This document shows, piece by piece, positions 9,242 to 17,045 of a DNA stretch of 64,000 bases; position 1 is the first letter of the stretch, and every line of letters starts with the position of its first letter. A model generated the notes under the pieces. That model did no database searches. It was not told where the DNA came from and saw only the letters and a program-made list of their open reading frames with translations. This DNA is from GCA-003244245 sp036266995. Lineage in GTDB: Bacteria; Actinomycetota; Actinomycetes; Mycobacteriales; Pseudonocardiaceae. Made by a program: the position numbers and the translations under genes. Location of the stretch: contig DATAWX010000172.1 in NCBI GenBank assembly GCA_036266995.1, positions 3,380 to 67,379 on the forward strand. Direction: 5' to 3'.

Positions 9242-9985
9242 TCAATTCCGGTTCGGGGCGACATCGCCGACCGGCACCGTCACCGCTGACGTTTGACTTG
9301 CGAAGTCCTTGAGACGCCAGCGATATTTCTCCGCGAGCGCGACGTCGATCTCGAGGCAGACCAGCGGCATGTCTCCATATAGCCACGGCTCAGGACTGAC
9401 CGCAGGAGCGGTACCGGTCGAATGCCGATCCGGATCGCGCCGAAGAACTGCGGTGTTATAGAGCCCCACTAGATGTTGGTACCGTGCGAGCTGGGCATGG
9501 GCGGCGGCGCGGGCGGCCTCAATCAGGTGGTGCCGGATGCTGCCCAGTTCACCGAGTCGCTGCTCGGCTTGCTCCTGCTCACGTAACCATCGCCGGTACG
9601 CTTTCTGCGCCGAGACGGCTTCCCGAGCCTTGAGCACCCGCGGGGGAATGCTGGATTGCGGTTGCGGGTCCCCTTCGTCGGCTTCCGGCTTCGTCGCGGT
9701 GGATTCCGGTGCGATCATCGGGTCCCGGCGGTGCTGGTCAAGCAGAATGAGGACCTGCACCGCCTCGCGGTCGATCGGATCGATCTTGCCGTGCAGCCAT
9801 TCGCTGACGGACCGCTGGCCGACTTCTGCGTGCGCCCGCAGTGCCTCCAGGTAAGGGTGCGGCTGGCCTGATTCCGATGGATACTGGGCGTCGCGGCGAC
9901 CATGCCAGGCGACTCGCCAGCGCTCCAAGGCCCCTACCTGTTTGGGAGTGGGAGCTGCCCCAGCTATGGTGCGCACGACCTGCAT
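9242..9985 (-). CDS. Hypothetical protein with an XRE-like helix-turn-helix segment
   Basis: A 247-residue protein. Residues 40-80 read like an XRE-type HTH (LEALRAHAEVGQRSVSEWL then HGKID), followed by an acidic linker, a coiled-coil-like Ala/Arg/Glu stretch (RRWLREQEQAEQRLGELG) and a C-terminal region without known motif. ATG 9985 is preceded by GGGAGAGG at good spacing; longer in-frame starts would run through the palindrome at 10008-10028. It is the first gene of the operon and may sense or regulate, by binding its own upstream palindrome (inference). Confidence 0.6.
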   Translation of the reverse strand: MQVVRTIAGAAPTPKQVGALERWRVAWHGRRDAQYPSESGQPHPYLEALRAHAEVGQRSVSEWLHGKIDPIDREAVQVLILLDQHRRDPMIAPESTATKPEADEGDPQPQSSIPPRVLKAREAVSAQKAYRRWLREQEQAEQRLGELGSIRHHLIEAARAAAHAQLARYQHLVGLYNTAVLRRDPDRHSTGTAPAVSPEPWLYGDMPLVCLEIDVALAEKYRWRLKDFASQTSAVTVPVGDVAPNRN

Positions 9986-10007
9986 CGGACCCTCTCCCGT
10001 ACCGGTT

Positions 10008-10028
10008 ATCCCCCGATGCTCGGGGGAT
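10008..10028. promoter_or_regulatory. Perfect palindrome (9-bp arms, 3-bp centre), candidate operator or 5'-leader hairpin
   Basis: ATCCCCCGA-TGC-TCGGGGGAT lies 22 bases upstream of the ATG at 9985, between the ribosome binding site and the region where the promoter should be. It could be an operator for the HTH protein encoded directly downstream or a hairpin in its mRNA leader. Sequence alone does not separate these. Confidence 0.55.
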
Positions 10029-10233
10029 TGCACCATTGATACCCCAAAAACGCTGCGTTTCGTTACACAACGCATGCGATCAGGCGACACCAGTCACCCT
10101 CAGTAACCGTCACTGCAACCCCGACCTGGCGCCCCGCCAAGTGGGACCTTGTGGCAGCTCCGTGCGACCGCGGCGTTGCCCAGGATGTGGACGATACGGG
10201 GTGGTGATCACTCGTTCGTGTAGCGTCGGCGTT

Positions 10234-10317
10234 GTGTCTGCCCTGTTGTTCAGGCTGGTGGCCCGCCGCCACGTCGACTACGGGCGCACCCGCAGCATGA
10301 TCTGTATGTCGGCCTGA
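10234..10317 (+). CDS. Putative sulfur/cysteine attenuation leader peptide (27 aa)
   Basis: A 27-codon ORF starting GTG upstream of the ABC transporter operon. It has the recognisable actinobacterial leader pattern: hydrophobic start, LVARRHVDYGR core (R-x-H-V-D), then a Cys near the end (SMICMSA). Comparable short ORFs precede cysteine and sulfur-uptake genes in actinobacteria and act through ribosome stalling at the Cys codons. No clear Shine-Dalgarno is present, so leaderless initiation is plausible. The 105 bases between its stop and the transporter gene would hold the attenuator. It supports sulfonate or sulfate uptake as the operon's role. Confidence 0.6.
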   Translation: MSALLFRLVARRHVDYGRTRSMICMSA

Positions 10318-10422
10318 CCCTGCCCGTCCCTCCATCCGCCGGGCGTGTGGTCGTGCCGTCCCAGCGCCGCATCTGCTGCGACGTCACCTCGCGCGCCCCA
10401 GCCCGCCGAGGACCCGCTCGTC

Positions 10423-11517
10423 ATGCCGGTTCGTCACAGCGCAACTCGAAGATGTGCAGTCCGCCGTGGTCTGGCCGCCCTCATCGCCGTCTGGGCCCTC
10501 CTGCTCACCGCAGGGTGCGGGGGCGGTGACCGGGGTGCCGATGCGGCGCCGGGCCCAGCATCCAGCCTGCGCCTGGGCTACTTCGCCAACGTCACGCACG
10601 CCGCCGCCATCGTGGGGCTCAACCGCGGCTTGTTCACCCACGAGCTCGGCACCACCAAGCTAGAAACGCAGATCTTCGATGCCGGGCCGGCAGCGGTCGA
10701 GGCATTGTTCGGCGGTGGCCTCGACGCGGCGTACATCGGACCGAGCCCGGCGATCAACGCTTTCCTGCGCAGCGACGGCAAGGCCATCCGGATCATCGCC
10801 GGAGCCACTTCCGGTGGCGCGCAGTTGGTCGTGCGCCCGGGAATCAACACGGCACAGGATCTGCGGGGCAAGACGCTGGCCAGCCCGGAACTCGGCAATA
10901 CCCAGGATGTGGCGCTGCGTGCCTGGCTGACCAGCCACGGCCTGCGCAACAGCGTGCAGGGCGGTGGGGACGTCACCATCGTGCCCACCAAGAACGCTGA
11001 CACGTTCGGGCTGATCAGGTCAGGCAAGCTCGACGGCGCCTGGGTGCCCGAGCCCTGGGCGTCCCGGTTGGTGCTGGAGGCCGGCGCCAAGGTGCTGGTC
11101 AACGAGCGGGACCTGTGGCCGGGCGGCCAGTTCGTCACCACGAATCTGGTTGTCCGCACCGAGTACCTGCAGCGTCATCCGCAGACGGTGCAGGCCATGC
11201 TCCGCGGCCATGTCGACGCGGTGCAGTGGACGACCCAGAACTCCGCCGAGGCCAAGACCGTCGTGAACAACGCGATCAGCGCACTCACCGGCAAGCCGTT
11301 GAAACCGGAAGTGGTCGACCGCGCCTGGCAGAACCTGACCGTGACCGACGACCCCATCGCGGCGTCGCTGCAGCGCAGCGCTGAGAACGCGGTGGCCGCG
11401 GGGCTGGCGGCCAGGCAGGTCGACCTGCACGACATCTACGAACTGTTCATCCTCAACCGGATCCTGACCCAACGGGGCCTGCCGACCGTATCGGCCGACG
11501 GGCTCGGCAAGGAGTAG
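10423..11517 (+). CDS. ssuA: ABC transporter substrate-binding lipoprotein, SsuA/TauA-like (sulfonate/nitrate/taurine family)
   Basis: A 364-residue periplasmic-binding-type protein with a signal peptide and lipobox (LLLTAGC, Cys near residue 34) and the SsuA/ThiY fold signature LRLGYFANVTHAAAIVGLNRG, plus the DGAWVPEPWASRL motif. ATG 10423 has a GAGGA element upstream; the frame is open further but that part lacks protein character. It delivers substrate to the permease encoded downstream. The upstream leader peptide argues for sulfur compounds, but nitrate or other small anions are not excluded. Confidence 0.85.
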   Translation: MPVRHSATRRCAVRRGLAALIAVWALLLTAGCGGGDRGADAAPGPASSLRLGYFANVTHAAAIVGLNRGLFTHELGTTKLETQIFDAGPAAVEALFGGGLDAAYIGPSPAINAFLRSDGKAIRIIAGATSGGAQLVVRPGINTAQDLRGKTLASPELGNTQDVALRAWLTSHGLRNSVQGGGDVTIVPTKNADTFGLIRSGKLDGAWVPEPWASRLVLEAGAKVLVNERDLWPGGQFVTTNLVVRTEYLQRHPQTVQAMLRGHVDAVQWTTQNSAEAKTVVNNAISALTGKPLKPEVVDRAWQNLTVTDDPIAASLQRSAENAVAAGLAARQVDLHDIYELFILNRILTQRGLPTVSADGLGKE

Positions 11518-11522
11518 CGAAT

Positions 11523-12338
11523 ATGACACATCCGACCCTCCGGTCAGGCCCCCAGCAGCGCGCCGAGTCCAGCCGGTCATCGGCCGTGGACGAGAAGACG
11601 GCCTGCAGTGTCCGCGTGACACAACTCGCTCAAGTCTTCGAGCGGGACCGCCCACCGGTGCTCGACCGGATCGACCTGGACGTCGGGCCGGGTGAGTTCG
11701 TCTGCCTGCTGGGCGCCTCCGGGTGCGGCAAATCCACTCTGCTGTCGCTCATCGCCGGTCTTGGCACACCAACCTCCGGCAGCATCGACGTCACGGTGGG
11801 CCGTCCAGCCTTGATGTTCCAGGAACCTGCTCTGCTGCCGTGGCTGACGGCGGCCGGCAACGTCGAGCTGGCACTCAAGGCGCGCGGGGTGGGCCGGCGC
11901 GACCGTCGCACCGAGGCGCAACGGCTGCTCACCTTGGTGAACCTGGCCGGGCAGGGCCACAAGCGGGTGCATGAGCTCTCCGGCGGGATGCGCCAGCGGG
12001 TGGCGCTGGCCCGCGCGCTGGCCCAGGACAGCCGGCTGCTGCTGATGGACGAACCCTTCGCCGCGCTCGACGCCATCACCCGCGACGCCCTGCACGAGGA
12101 ACTCGTCCGGCTGTGGTCCGAGCAAGGGCTGTCCATCGTTTTCGTCACGCACAACGTGCGCGAAGCCGTCCGGCTGGGGCAGCGGGTACTGCTGATGAGT
12201 TCGCGGCCCGGGCGGATCGTCCGGGAGTGGCAGGTCGAGATGACCCAGCCCAGGGCGATCGAGTCCCCAGGGGTCAGTGCCCTGGCTACCGAGATCACCC
12301 ATCACCTTCGCGCGGAGATCAGCCGCCATGCCTGTTGA
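11523..12338 (+). CDS. ssuB: ABC transporter ATP-binding protein, SsuB/TauB-like
   Basis: A 271-residue ATPase: Walker A GASGCGKSTLL near residue 70, Q-loop in LMFQEPALLPWL, ABC signature LSGGMRQRVALARALA, Walker B LLLMDEPFAALDA and switch His in IVFVTHNVREA. These are the signatures of the nitrate/sulfonate/taurine importer ATPases. It begins five bases after ssuA and overlaps ssuC by 11 bp. The N-terminal 35 residues are polar and not conserved in the family. Confidence 0.88.
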   Translation: MTHPTLRSGPQQRAESSRSSAVDEKTACSVRVTQLAQVFERDRPPVLDRIDLDVGPGEFVCLLGASGCGKSTLLSLIAGLGTPTSGSIDVTVGRPALMFQEPALLPWLTAAGNVELALKARGVGRRDRRTEAQRLLTLVNLAGQGHKRVHELSGGMRQRVALARALAQDSRLLLMDEPFAALDAITRDALHEELVRLWSEQGLSIVFVTHNVREAVRLGQRVLLMSSRPGRIVREWQVEMTQPRAIESPGVSALATEITHHLRAEISRHAC

Positions 12339-13215
12339 CGACAAGACGGTGGCAGCGCAAGACCACCGGGCCTTCGAGGCTGGGCTGGACGCTCTGGAAG
12401 CGCCCGCATTGCCGCCGCGGCCCGGACCCGGCGCGGTGTTCGTGCGATCGGTGTTGCCCCCCGTCGTCGCGGTGGTGGCGTTGATCGGTCTCTGGCAACT
12501 CGCCTACAGCGCCGAGCTCAAGCCGAGCTATGCCCTACCCAGCCCACATGACGTGCTCCAGACTTTCGCGCAGACGGTGCGCGACGGCAGGGCCTGGGAC
12601 GCCATCTCGATCAGCGTGTCACGCGGCGCGGTGGGGTTCTTGGCGTCGCTGGTCGTAGGCACCGTGCTCGGACTGGCGATGTGGCGAAGCCGCTGGCTTC
12701 GCGCCGCTATCGGTCCGTTCGTCAGCGGGTTGCAGAGCCTGCCGTCGGTCGCGTGGGTCCCGGCGGCGATCATCTGGTTCGGCCTGTCCGACGCCGCCAT
12801 CTACGCGGTGGTGCTGCTCGGCGCGGTGCCGTCGGTCGCTAACGGGTTACTCGCCGGGTTCGACCAGGTGCCACCGTTGCTCGACAAAGTGGGCAGGGTG
12901 CTGGGGCTGGGCACCATCGGGCGGATCCGGCACGTGCTATTGCCCGCAGCACTGCCCGGTTACCTGGCCGGACTCAAGCAGGGCTGGGCGTTCTCGTGGC
13001 GCTCGCTGATGGCCGCCGAGCTGATCACCTACTCGCCCGCCTTGGGCATCGGACTGGGTCAGCAGCTCAACATCGGCCGGGAGCTCAATGCGATGGACAT
13101 GGTGATCGCCTCGATCTTCCTGATCCTGGTCGTCGGGATCGCCATCGAGCTGCTCGTTTTCGCTCCTCTGGAACGCCGAGTACTCCGCACCCGAGGCCTC
13201 ACCGTCTCCCGCTGA
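12328..13215 (+). CDS. ssuC: ABC transporter permease, SsuC/TauC-like
   Basis: A 295-residue inner-membrane protein of the BPD_transp_1 family with about six helices and the EAA-type loop (GLGTIGRIRHVLLPAALPGYLAGL). The ATG at 12328 lies inside the 3' end of ssuB and has a GGAG element upstream, indicating translational coupling; an in-frame ATG at 12277 would overlap more and lacks a site. A hairpin with a T-run follows eight bases after the stop. Confidence 0.87.
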   Translation: MPVDDKTVAAQDHRAFEAGLDALEAPALPPRPGPGAVFVRSVLPPVVAVVALIGLWQLAYSAELKPSYALPSPHDVLQTFAQTVRDGRAWDAISISVSRGAVGFLASLVVGTVLGLAMWRSRWLRAAIGPFVSGLQSLPSVAWVPAAIIWFGLSDAAIYAVVLLGAVPSVANGLLAGFDQVPPLLDKVGRVLGLGTIGRIRHVLLPAALPGYLAGLKQGWAFSWRSLMAAELITYSPALGIGLGQQLNIGRELNAMDMVIASIFLILVVGIAIELLVFAPLERRVLRTRGLTVSR

Positions 13216-13222
13216 CGCGCGG

Positions 13223-13259
13223 GGGTCGGTGTCGTGAACTCGACCACACCGACCTTTTT
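13223..13259 (+). terminator. Rho-independent-type terminator after the ssu operon
   Basis: GGTCGGTGT and ACACCGACC form a 9-bp stem with a 13-base loop, followed directly by TTTTT. It closes the ssuABC operon. Part of its stem also belongs to a larger competing inverted repeat (13230-13295). Confidence 0.7.
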
Positions 13260-13295
13260 CTGCACTGAAACGTGCGCCGTGTCGAGTTCACGACA
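13230..13295. repeat. Perfect 15-bp inverted repeat overlapping the terminator
   Basis: TGTCGTGAACTCGAC (13230-13244) is matched exactly by its reverse complement at 13281-13295, 36 bases further on. The long hairpin and the 13223-13259 terminator share bases and cannot form at once. It looks like an intergenic REP-type element; it lies between the convergent ssuC and ssg genes. Confidence 0.65.
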
Positions 13296-13319
13296 ATGAG
13301 CGGCCGGGTCGGCGGCGGC

Positions 13320-13742
13320 TCAGTCCGCGCAGCTTCGGGTGAGCTTCTCGATCTCGGCGTCGATGTCGACGGCTAGCCCCTCGCTGCCCAGCGGGACGGC
13401 GTCGATAGTGGCCTGGACGAACTGGCGCAGCAGATCGCGGTCCACCTCCAGCACGGCGTGCCCGTCAGGTGACCGGATCTCGACCAGCGTCACCTCCCAG
13501 TCCCCCATGTCGGCGGGGCGCACCCGGACGTCACCGATCCCGGCAGGAGCGCTGAGGCCGGCGACCAGCAGGTCCCGGGCCAGCACCCAGTCCACGAAAC
13601 GATCGCCGCGGGTCTGGATCTCGACAGTCACCGCGAAGGGGTCATCGGTGCAGTAGTTCCAGCGGGTCACGACCGGCGCCGCGGCCTCGTGTAACAGCGC
13701 GAACATGTCGTGGGCAACCGCTCCACCACCGTAGCTGGTCAT
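13320..13742 (-). CDS. SsgA/SsgB-family sporulation and cell-division regulator
   Basis: A 140-residue protein with the SsgA-like pattern: N-terminal beta-rich region with YCTDDPFAVTVEIQTRGDRFVDWVLARDLLVAGL, then DVRVRPADMGDWEVTLVEIRSP and a helical C-terminus. SALP proteins guide FtsZ ring placement and septation in morphologically complex actinobacteria. It is monocistronic, convergent with ssuC. Length matches the family (about 135-145). Confidence 0.85.
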   Translation of the reverse strand: MTSYGGGAVAHDMFALLHEAAAPVVTRWNYCTDDPFAVTVEIQTRGDRFVDWVLARDLLVAGLSAPAGIGDVRVRPADMGDWEVTLVEIRSPDGHAVLEVDRDLLRQFVQATIDAVPLGSEGLAVDIDAEIEKLTRSCAD

Positions 13743-13956
13743 TCTGGGCCGCCTCTCCGCGCTGGTTCCGGCTCGCCGCGCTCCAACTCACACCCGCAGA
13801 GTTGATCTCTAGGAGCTGATCCGTCGGACGTTGATGTGCTCAGTTAAAAACATCGCCGAAGTGGGTCCGTACGTACCGCTGCACCGCCACATTCACCCCA
13901 ACTGATGTACTTGGGTGGGGCATACGGGTTACCGGATTCGGGTGCCGGTTGGTCGA

Positions 13957-15105
13957 TCAGAGGCCCAGTGACCGGCCGATTACTTCCTTCATGATCTCGG
14001 TGGTGCCGCCGTAGATCCGGGTGACGCGGGCGTCGGCGAAGGCCCGGGCGATGGGGTACTCGAGCATGTAGCCGTAGCCGCCGTGCAGCTGCAGGCAGCC
14101 GTCGACCACGCGGCCCTGCAGCTCGGTGCACCACCATTTGGCCTTGGCGGCGTCGGCGACGGTCAGCTCGCCATCGTTGAGGGCCTCGATGCAGCGGTCG
14201 GCGAAGGTCTGCGCGATGTCGATCTCCGTGGCCATCTCAGCCAACCGGAATCTGGTGTTCTGGAATGATCCGATCGGCTGGCCGAACGCCTTGCGTTCCT
14301 TGACGTAGGACAGGGTCATGTCCAGCGCGGCCCGTGCCGCAGCCACGGCGGAGACGGCCATCGACAGTCGCTCCTGAGGCAGCCGATCGACCAGGTAGGA
14401 GAACCCGCGGCCCTGCACGCCGAGCAGGTTGTCGACCGGTACCCGGACGTCACGGAAGAACAGCTCGGCGGTGTCCTGGGCATGCTGACCCAGCTTGCCG
14501 AGTTTGCGACCGCGCTCGAAGCCCGCCATCCCACGCTCCACCACCAGCAGGCTCATCCCCTGATGGCGCTGGCGCGGGTCGGTCTTGACTGCGGTGATCA
14601 CCAGATCGGCGTTGATGCCGTTGGTGATGAACGTTTTCGATCCGTTGACCAGGTAATGGTCAGCGTGGCGATACGCGGTGGTGGCCATGCCGGCCAGGTC
14701 TGAACCCATTCCCGGCTCGGTCATCGCGATGGCCGTGATCAGATCGCCGGAGGCGATGCCCGGCAACCACCGCTGCTGCTGCTCCTCGGTGGCGAGGTCC
14801 AGGAAGTACGGCAGGCAGATGTCGTTGTGCAGGCTCAGCCCCAGCCCAGCGCCAGCCGCCCCGGTGAGCATGATCTCCTCGTCCAGCACTGCATTGAACC
14901 GGAAGTCGGCCACCCCGCCGCCACCGAATTCCGCCGGGATCGCCATGCCGAGAAAGCCGGCCGCGCCGGCGGTGGTGAACAGCTCCCGCGGCACGATGCC
15001 ATCTGCTTCCCAGGTCGACAGCTGCGGCATTATCTCCTTGGCCAGGAAAGTGCGGACGCTCTCGCGGAAGGCCTCATGCTCGGCCTCGAACAACCGACGG
15101 CGCAT
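13957..15105 (-). CDS. Acyl-CoA dehydrogenase
   Basis: A 382-residue flavoenzyme of the medium/long-chain acyl-CoA dehydrogenase family: AIAMTEPGMGSDL (FAD/substrate motif 1), LPQERLSMAVSAVAAAR, AFGQPIGSFQNTRF, and the C-terminal IARAFADARVTRIYGGTTEIMKEVIGRSL signature. It catalyses alpha,beta-dehydrogenation of an acyl-CoA with ETF as acceptor. ATG 15105 is favoured because AGAGGAGGG lies upstream; an ATG at 15174 would add 23 atypical residues. The acyl chain is not identifiable. Confidence 0.9.
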   Translation of the reverse strand: MRRRLFEAEHEAFRESVRTFLAKEIMPQLSTWEADGIVPRELFTTAGAAGFLGMAIPAEFGGGGVADFRFNAVLDEEIMLTGAAGAGLGLSLHNDICLPYFLDLATEEQQQRWLPGIASGDLITAIAMTEPGMGSDLAGMATTAYRHADHYLVNGSKTFITNGINADLVITAVKTDPRQRHQGMSLLVVERGMAGFERGRKLGKLGQHAQDTAELFFRDVRVPVDNLLGVQGRGFSYLVDRLPQERLSMAVSAVAAARAALDMTLSYVKERKAFGQPIGSFQNTRFRLAEMATEIDIAQTFADRCIEALNDGELTVADAAKAKWWCTELQGRVVDGCLQLHGGYGYMLEYPIARAFADARVTRIYGGTTEIMKEVIGRSLGL

Positions 15106-15232
15106 GTGACGATGTCCCTCCTCTGGTAACCCCTGCCGCCCGGCCGCCACTCTGTCGAGGTGTGATGCAGTCACTTACGTTGTATTCTCTGCGGCCAAGG
15201 CAGACGAAGACCAGCCTAAGGGGTGAAACGCG

Positions 15233-16225
15233 GTGCTGGCTGACAATGCCCGAGGAGGCCAGTCCCCGGGCGCAGCGCTACCCCGAGACACCGGCCTGGC
15301 GCACGAGGCGATGTTCTACCGCGACGCCGACGACTACGCCATCACCCTCACGAGCTTCCTTCGGGAGAGCTTCGAGCTGGCGCAACCGGCACTGGTCGCG
15401 GTCCCCCGCCCGCATGTTGACCTGCTGCGATCGGCGCTCGGATCCGACGCCGAGTGCGTCCAGTTCGTCGACATGACCGAGGCAGGTCGCAATCCGGGCC
15501 GGATCATCCGCACTGTGCTGCACGCGTTTGTCCGGGAACATCCGTCGCGCCGGGTCCGCATCGTCGACGAACCGATCTGGCCGGGTCGGTCCGCAGCGGA
15601 ATGCCGCGCCGCGCTGCAACACGAAGCCCTGATCAACATCGCGTTGGCCGACCACGAGGCGACCATCCTGTGCCCCTACGACCGCCGCGGACTGGACAGC
15701 GCAACGCTGGCGCAGGCTCGGCAGACCCATCCGGTGCTGATCGAGCAGAACCGGCGGGGGATCAGCGCTGACTACCGGGACCCCCGCGCCGTCGCTGACG
15801 CGAGCCTCCAAGAGTTGCCCGACCCCCCGGAGTGGTGGGGTGACATGCGGGTCTTCTCGTCGCTTACCGAGCTGCGGACGCTGCGGCTGTTCGTGCAGGA
15901 TCTGGCCTCGCGGGCGGGACTGCCGGCGAACCGGGTGTCCGATCTGTGCCTGGCAGTCAACGAGGTCGCTACCAACACACTGGAACACACCCATGCGTCG
16001 GGTGTCCTCTCGGTCTGGCAGGACCCGGACACCGAGAGCCTGATCTGCGAGATCACTGACAGCGGGCAGCTACACGACCGGTTGGTCGGCCGGATGCCGC
16101 CCGACGAAGGGGACTCGCACGGCCGGGGGTTGATGTTGGTCAACTCGCTGTGTGATCTGGTCGAGATACCGACCGGCCAGATCGGCGCCGGAACCACCGT
16201 CCGGCTGCATATGCGGCTGCGCTGA
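15233..16225 (+). CDS. MEDS-domain plus HATPase_c anti-sigma/sensor kinase-like protein (RsbA-type)
   Basis: A 330-residue protein. The N-terminal 190 residues match the MEDS sensory domain (HEAMFYRDADDYAITLTSFL, then IVDEPIWPGRS and ALINIALADHEATILCPYD). The C-terminal part is a Bergerat-fold ATPase of the RsbW type (LCLAVNEVATNTLEHTH as N box, GRGLMLVNSLCDLVEI as G box). Such proteins phosphorylate or sequester anti-sigma antagonists. Start GTG 15233 has AAGGGG upstream. No sigma factor or antagonist is adjacent. Confidence 0.82.
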   Translation: MLADNARGGQSPGAALPRDTGLAHEAMFYRDADDYAITLTSFLRESFELAQPALVAVPRPHVDLLRSALGSDAECVQFVDMTEAGRNPGRIIRTVLHAFVREHPSRRVRIVDEPIWPGRSAAECRAALQHEALINIALADHEATILCPYDRRGLDSATLAQARQTHPVLIEQNRRGISADYRDPRAVADASLQELPDPPEWWGDMRVFSSLTELRTLRLFVQDLASRAGLPANRVSDLCLAVNEVATNTLEHTHASGVLSVWQDPDTESLICEITDSGQLHDRLVGRMPPDEGDSHGRGLMLVNSLCDLVEIPTGQIGAGTTVRLHMRLR

Positions 16226-16306
16226 ACGCATCTGGGGATAGGGCGAGCGACCCGGCTCTGCCGGTGCGTAGTGCCGCGCGCCCTGTCGCGGGCAAGATGG
16301 CGTGAC

Positions 16307-16840
16307 ATGACTGAGTTACGCACCGCCCACACCGCTGACCTGGATACCACGACCCGGACGGCGGCACGGGCCCTGCTCGAGGACGTCTTCGACGGAGACA
16401 TCGACGACCATGACTGGGAGCACGCTCTGGGCGGAGTGCATGCCCTGGTGTGGGACGGGGTCGAGCTGATCGGGCACGCGTCGGTAATCCAGCGCCGACT
16501 GCTGCACAACGGGCGGGCGATGCGCGCGGGCTATGTCGAGGGCGTGGGAGTTCGCGCGGACCACCGCCGGCACGGGCACGGCGCCGCCATGATGGAGGCG
16601 CTGGAGCGAGTCATCCGCAGCGCGTACGACCTGGGTGCGCTAGGCGCCGCCGACACAGCCGCGGACTTCTATGCCGCCCGCGGCTGGAAGTTGTGGCAGG
16701 GGCCGTCCTCGGCGCTCACCCCGACCGGGATCCAACGCACCGCAGCGGAGGACGGCTGCATCTACGTCCTGCCCCTGGCGGTCCCACTGGATCTGTTCGG
16801 TGAGCTGACCTGCGACTGGCGCGACGGCGACGTCTGGTAG
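16307..16840 (+). CDS. aac(2')-I: Aminoglycoside 2'-N-acetyltransferase, AAC(2')-I family
   Basis: A 177-residue GNAT protein. Diagnostic segments shared with mycobacterial AAC(2')-Ic, from memory of that sequence, are DWEHALGGVHALVW, a GYVEGVGVRADHRRHGHG acetyl-CoA loop, and the C-terminal CDWRDGDVW. The family acetylates the 2'-amino group of aminoglycosides such as gentamicin and tobramycin using acetyl-CoA; chromosomal copies in actinobacteria often have an uncertain native role. ATG 16307 gives the family's normal length. It stands alone, with no resistance island or mobile element near it. Confidence 0.88.
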   Translation: MTELRTAHTADLDTTTRTAARALLEDVFDGDIDDHDWEHALGGVHALVWDGVELIGHASVIQRRLLHNGRAMRAGYVEGVGVRADHRRHGHGAAMMEALERVIRSAYDLGALGAADTAADFYAARGWKLWQGPSSALTPTGIQRTAAEDGCIYVLPLAVPLDLFGELTCDWRDGDVW

Positions 16841-16880
16841 ACTGCCCATCCCGTCATGCCGGTGTCCGTGTCGTGTGGTG

Positions 16881-17006
16881 CGCGGCGTAGGACTGCCGGT
16901 CACCCCCGAGTTCGTCTCCCTCATCCAACGGCTGCACTCCGGCAGCGCGGAAGTCAGAGCATGGTGGCCACGCCACGACTTCGCCGACTCGCGCAGATGC
17001 CGGTAG
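16881..17006 (+). pseudogene. Remnant of an MmyB-like XRE regulator (C-terminal fragment)
   Basis: A short open frame without start reads LPVTPEFVSLIQRLHSGSAE then VRAWWPRHDF before a stop at 17004. This matches the pattern of the C-terminal MmyB-like ligand-binding domain (DPEF-x-LV-x-EL...S-x-EFRRLW-x-RHDV). The HTH and most of the domain are missing. It fills the interval between aac(2') and the HNH gene. Identification is by pattern only. Confidence 0.4.
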
Positions 17007-17045
17007 AGGAACGGGCTTCAGCGTCGGTCGCTGCGAACTGCGGCG

